From Carboxylicivirga agarovorans (GTDB taxonomy: Bacteria; Bacteroidota; Bacteroidia; Bacteroidales; Marinilabiliaceae), in assembly GCF_050589845.1 (NCBI RefSeq), contig NZ_JBNGPA010000004.1, forward strand, positions 62,001 to 126,000: 64,000 bases of DNA, written 5' to 3'. The notes beneath the pieces were generated by a model. That model was given only the letters and a program-made list of their open reading frames with translations. It was not told where the DNA came from and did no database searches. Shown piece by piece: positions 63,243-64,000 of the stretch. The number at the start of each line of letters is the position of its first letter. Position 1 is the stretch's first letter. The translations under genes and the position numbers were made by a program.

Positions 63243-64000
63243 TAGTCTCTTAAAAATTTAAACTTATTGTAGATTTTCTCCTTCGCATCAATACATTCAA
63301 AACGATTGTCATATGGAGCGGCCAGCTGCTCTTTAACACCAAGGCATAAAAATCCACCTGAAACCAGGGAATTATCAACTACCTCTTTTACAACCTGGTG
63401 ATAGTCTTTGGCGTAATAAAGCATACTGTTACGAATGATTATCAAATCACAAGGTTGACCGGGGGTTTCTTCGATCCCACCCTTCTTAATCTGAACCTGA
63501 TCAAGTAAAGACAGGTCAAACTTTAAACCTTCATCTGTTTCCCTGAAATAATCTTCAATACTGCCTATTCCTTCAAACCGCTTATAGTTATAGGCATTAA
63601 TATCCATCTTTTTAGATGATAGCTGCCCGTTTTTGATTTTCCCACAACCAATATCTGAAGTATTATTGATGATGATATGTGCTTTTGTATGACAGTTTAG
63701 CTCTTTCAACAAAATCAACAGGCTATATAACTCTTCGCCTGAAGCCACATCGGGAAACCAGATTCTGAAATCAACTCCCGAATAGTAATCATTGATAATT
63801 TTTCTCAGATGACGCCAAAAACCAGCGTCTCTGAAAAGCTCAGTGGTCTCAACCGAAAAAAAATGGCGAAACTCGTCAGCAAATTCCTCATTATTCAGTT
63901 GTTCCAGTAGATGCTCTGCCTTGCGAATGCCATGCATTTCAATAAATTGGGATAGACGGCGCTTAAAGAAAGAATGCGTCATATGCCTGAATGGCAAGTT
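63242..64000 (-). CDS. cheR: CheR-type methyltransferase, 5' end outside window
   Basis: Partial: the frame is open to the window edge. The segment FKRRLSQFIEMHGIRKAEHL is the end of the usual N-terminal helix domain, so about 20 residues are probably missing. The methyltransferase fold follows with FFSVETTELFRD and WFPDVASGEELYSL. The family usually has GCSTGEE; here the Gly-Cys pair is replaced, giving DVASGEE. This may reduce SAM binding or mark a divergent branch. Near the C terminus are DLIIIRNSMLYYAKDYHQ and GGFLCLGVKEQL. Confidence 0.85.
   Translation of the reverse strand, partial: NLPFRHMTHSFFKRRLSQFIEMHGIRKAEHLLEQLNNEEFADEFRHFFSVETTELFRDAGFWRHLRKIINDYYSGVDFRIWFPDVASGEELYSLLILLKELNCHTKAHIIINNTSDIGCGKIKNGQLSSKKMDINAYNYKRFEGIGSIEDYFRETDEGLKFDLSLLDQVQIKKGGIEETPGQPCDLIIIRNSMLYYAKDYHQVVKEVVDNSLVSGGFLCLGVKEQLAAPYDNRFECIDAKEKIYNKFKFLRD

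Noticed and set aside
1..64000. CRISPR array, rRNA operon, prophage or intact insertion sequence
   Set aside because: No regularly spaced 25-40 base repeats with unique spacers, no rRNA sequence, no integrase, transposase or phage structural genes seen.

Overview
This window comes from a Bacteroidota chromosome. The evidence is a SusC/SusD pair with FecR and an ECF sigma factor, a PorZ-type protein of the type IX secretion system, promoters of the Bacteroidota form (TTTG, about 19 nt, TAnnTTTG), and many genes without a clear Shine-Dalgarno sequence. A K+-dependent membrane pyrophosphatase, an anaerobic-type ergothioneine gene pair and glycan genes fit an anaerobic or facultative marine or sediment member of the Bacteroidales/Marinilabiliales. 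That placement is inference. I see no rRNA, CRISPR array, prophage or intact insertion sequence.

Layout. 196-10777: a polysaccharide utilisation locus on the minus strand (susC, susD, a six-hairpin glycosidase-like lipoprotein, a GH97 enzyme), with fecR and a divergent ECF sigma gene at its head and a possible small antisense RNA in the susC leader. 10778-11987: an accessory patch with a DUF559 nuclease-like gene and GC-rich palindromic repeats. 11988-16248, plus strand: a QorB-like oxidoreductase, a triple-rhodanese sulfurtransferase plus histidine methyltransferase (EanB/EanA-like), and a Tat-exported alpha/beta hydrolase. 16315-16500: a tRNA with CAU anticodon, its promoter and terminator. 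16610-22619: a small membrane protein, a peptidase/propeller/outer-membrane-barrel protein and hppA. 22999-28515, minus strand: a five-gene unit with SiaB-like kinase, SiaC-like phosphoprotein, a TerB-ABCG transporter, a lipoprotein and a secreted protein. 28966-38428, minus strand: an acetyltransferase-like protein, a Gfo/Idh/MocA oxidoreductase, a 916-residue anchored propeller protein, porZ, a YfhO-like protein and rdgB. 38555-41297: a UspA protein and an adenylyl cyclase-HD fusion. 41484-47164, plus strand: bactofilin, atpI-like, atpB, E, F, H, A and G. The beta and epsilon genes of the ATP synthase are not here. 47226-54194, mostly minus strand: RDD protein, porin-like protein with three 23-bp repeats upstream, a gene broken by one stop codon, a nucleoside-recognition (SpmA/SpmB-type) membrane protein, a LamG-like protein, a flavin-binding protein and dnaG. 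54413-59289: sirtuin, a beta-barrel protein, comF, small secreted proteins and mpl. 59313-64000, minus strand: CheR, CheB, a GAF-like membrane protein and a PAS/GAF/SpoIIE phosphatase. The cheR gene runs to the window edge.

How the genes work together. Three regulatory designs stand out: ECF sigma/FecR/STN-SusC signalling for the glycan locus, a SiaB/SiaC phospho-switch placed directly ahead of an ABC exporter, and a CheR/CheB/SpoIIE signalling group with no chemoreceptor in view. Energy genes (mPPase and F-type ATPase) and the ergothioneine pair suggest a metabolism that must work without oxygen.
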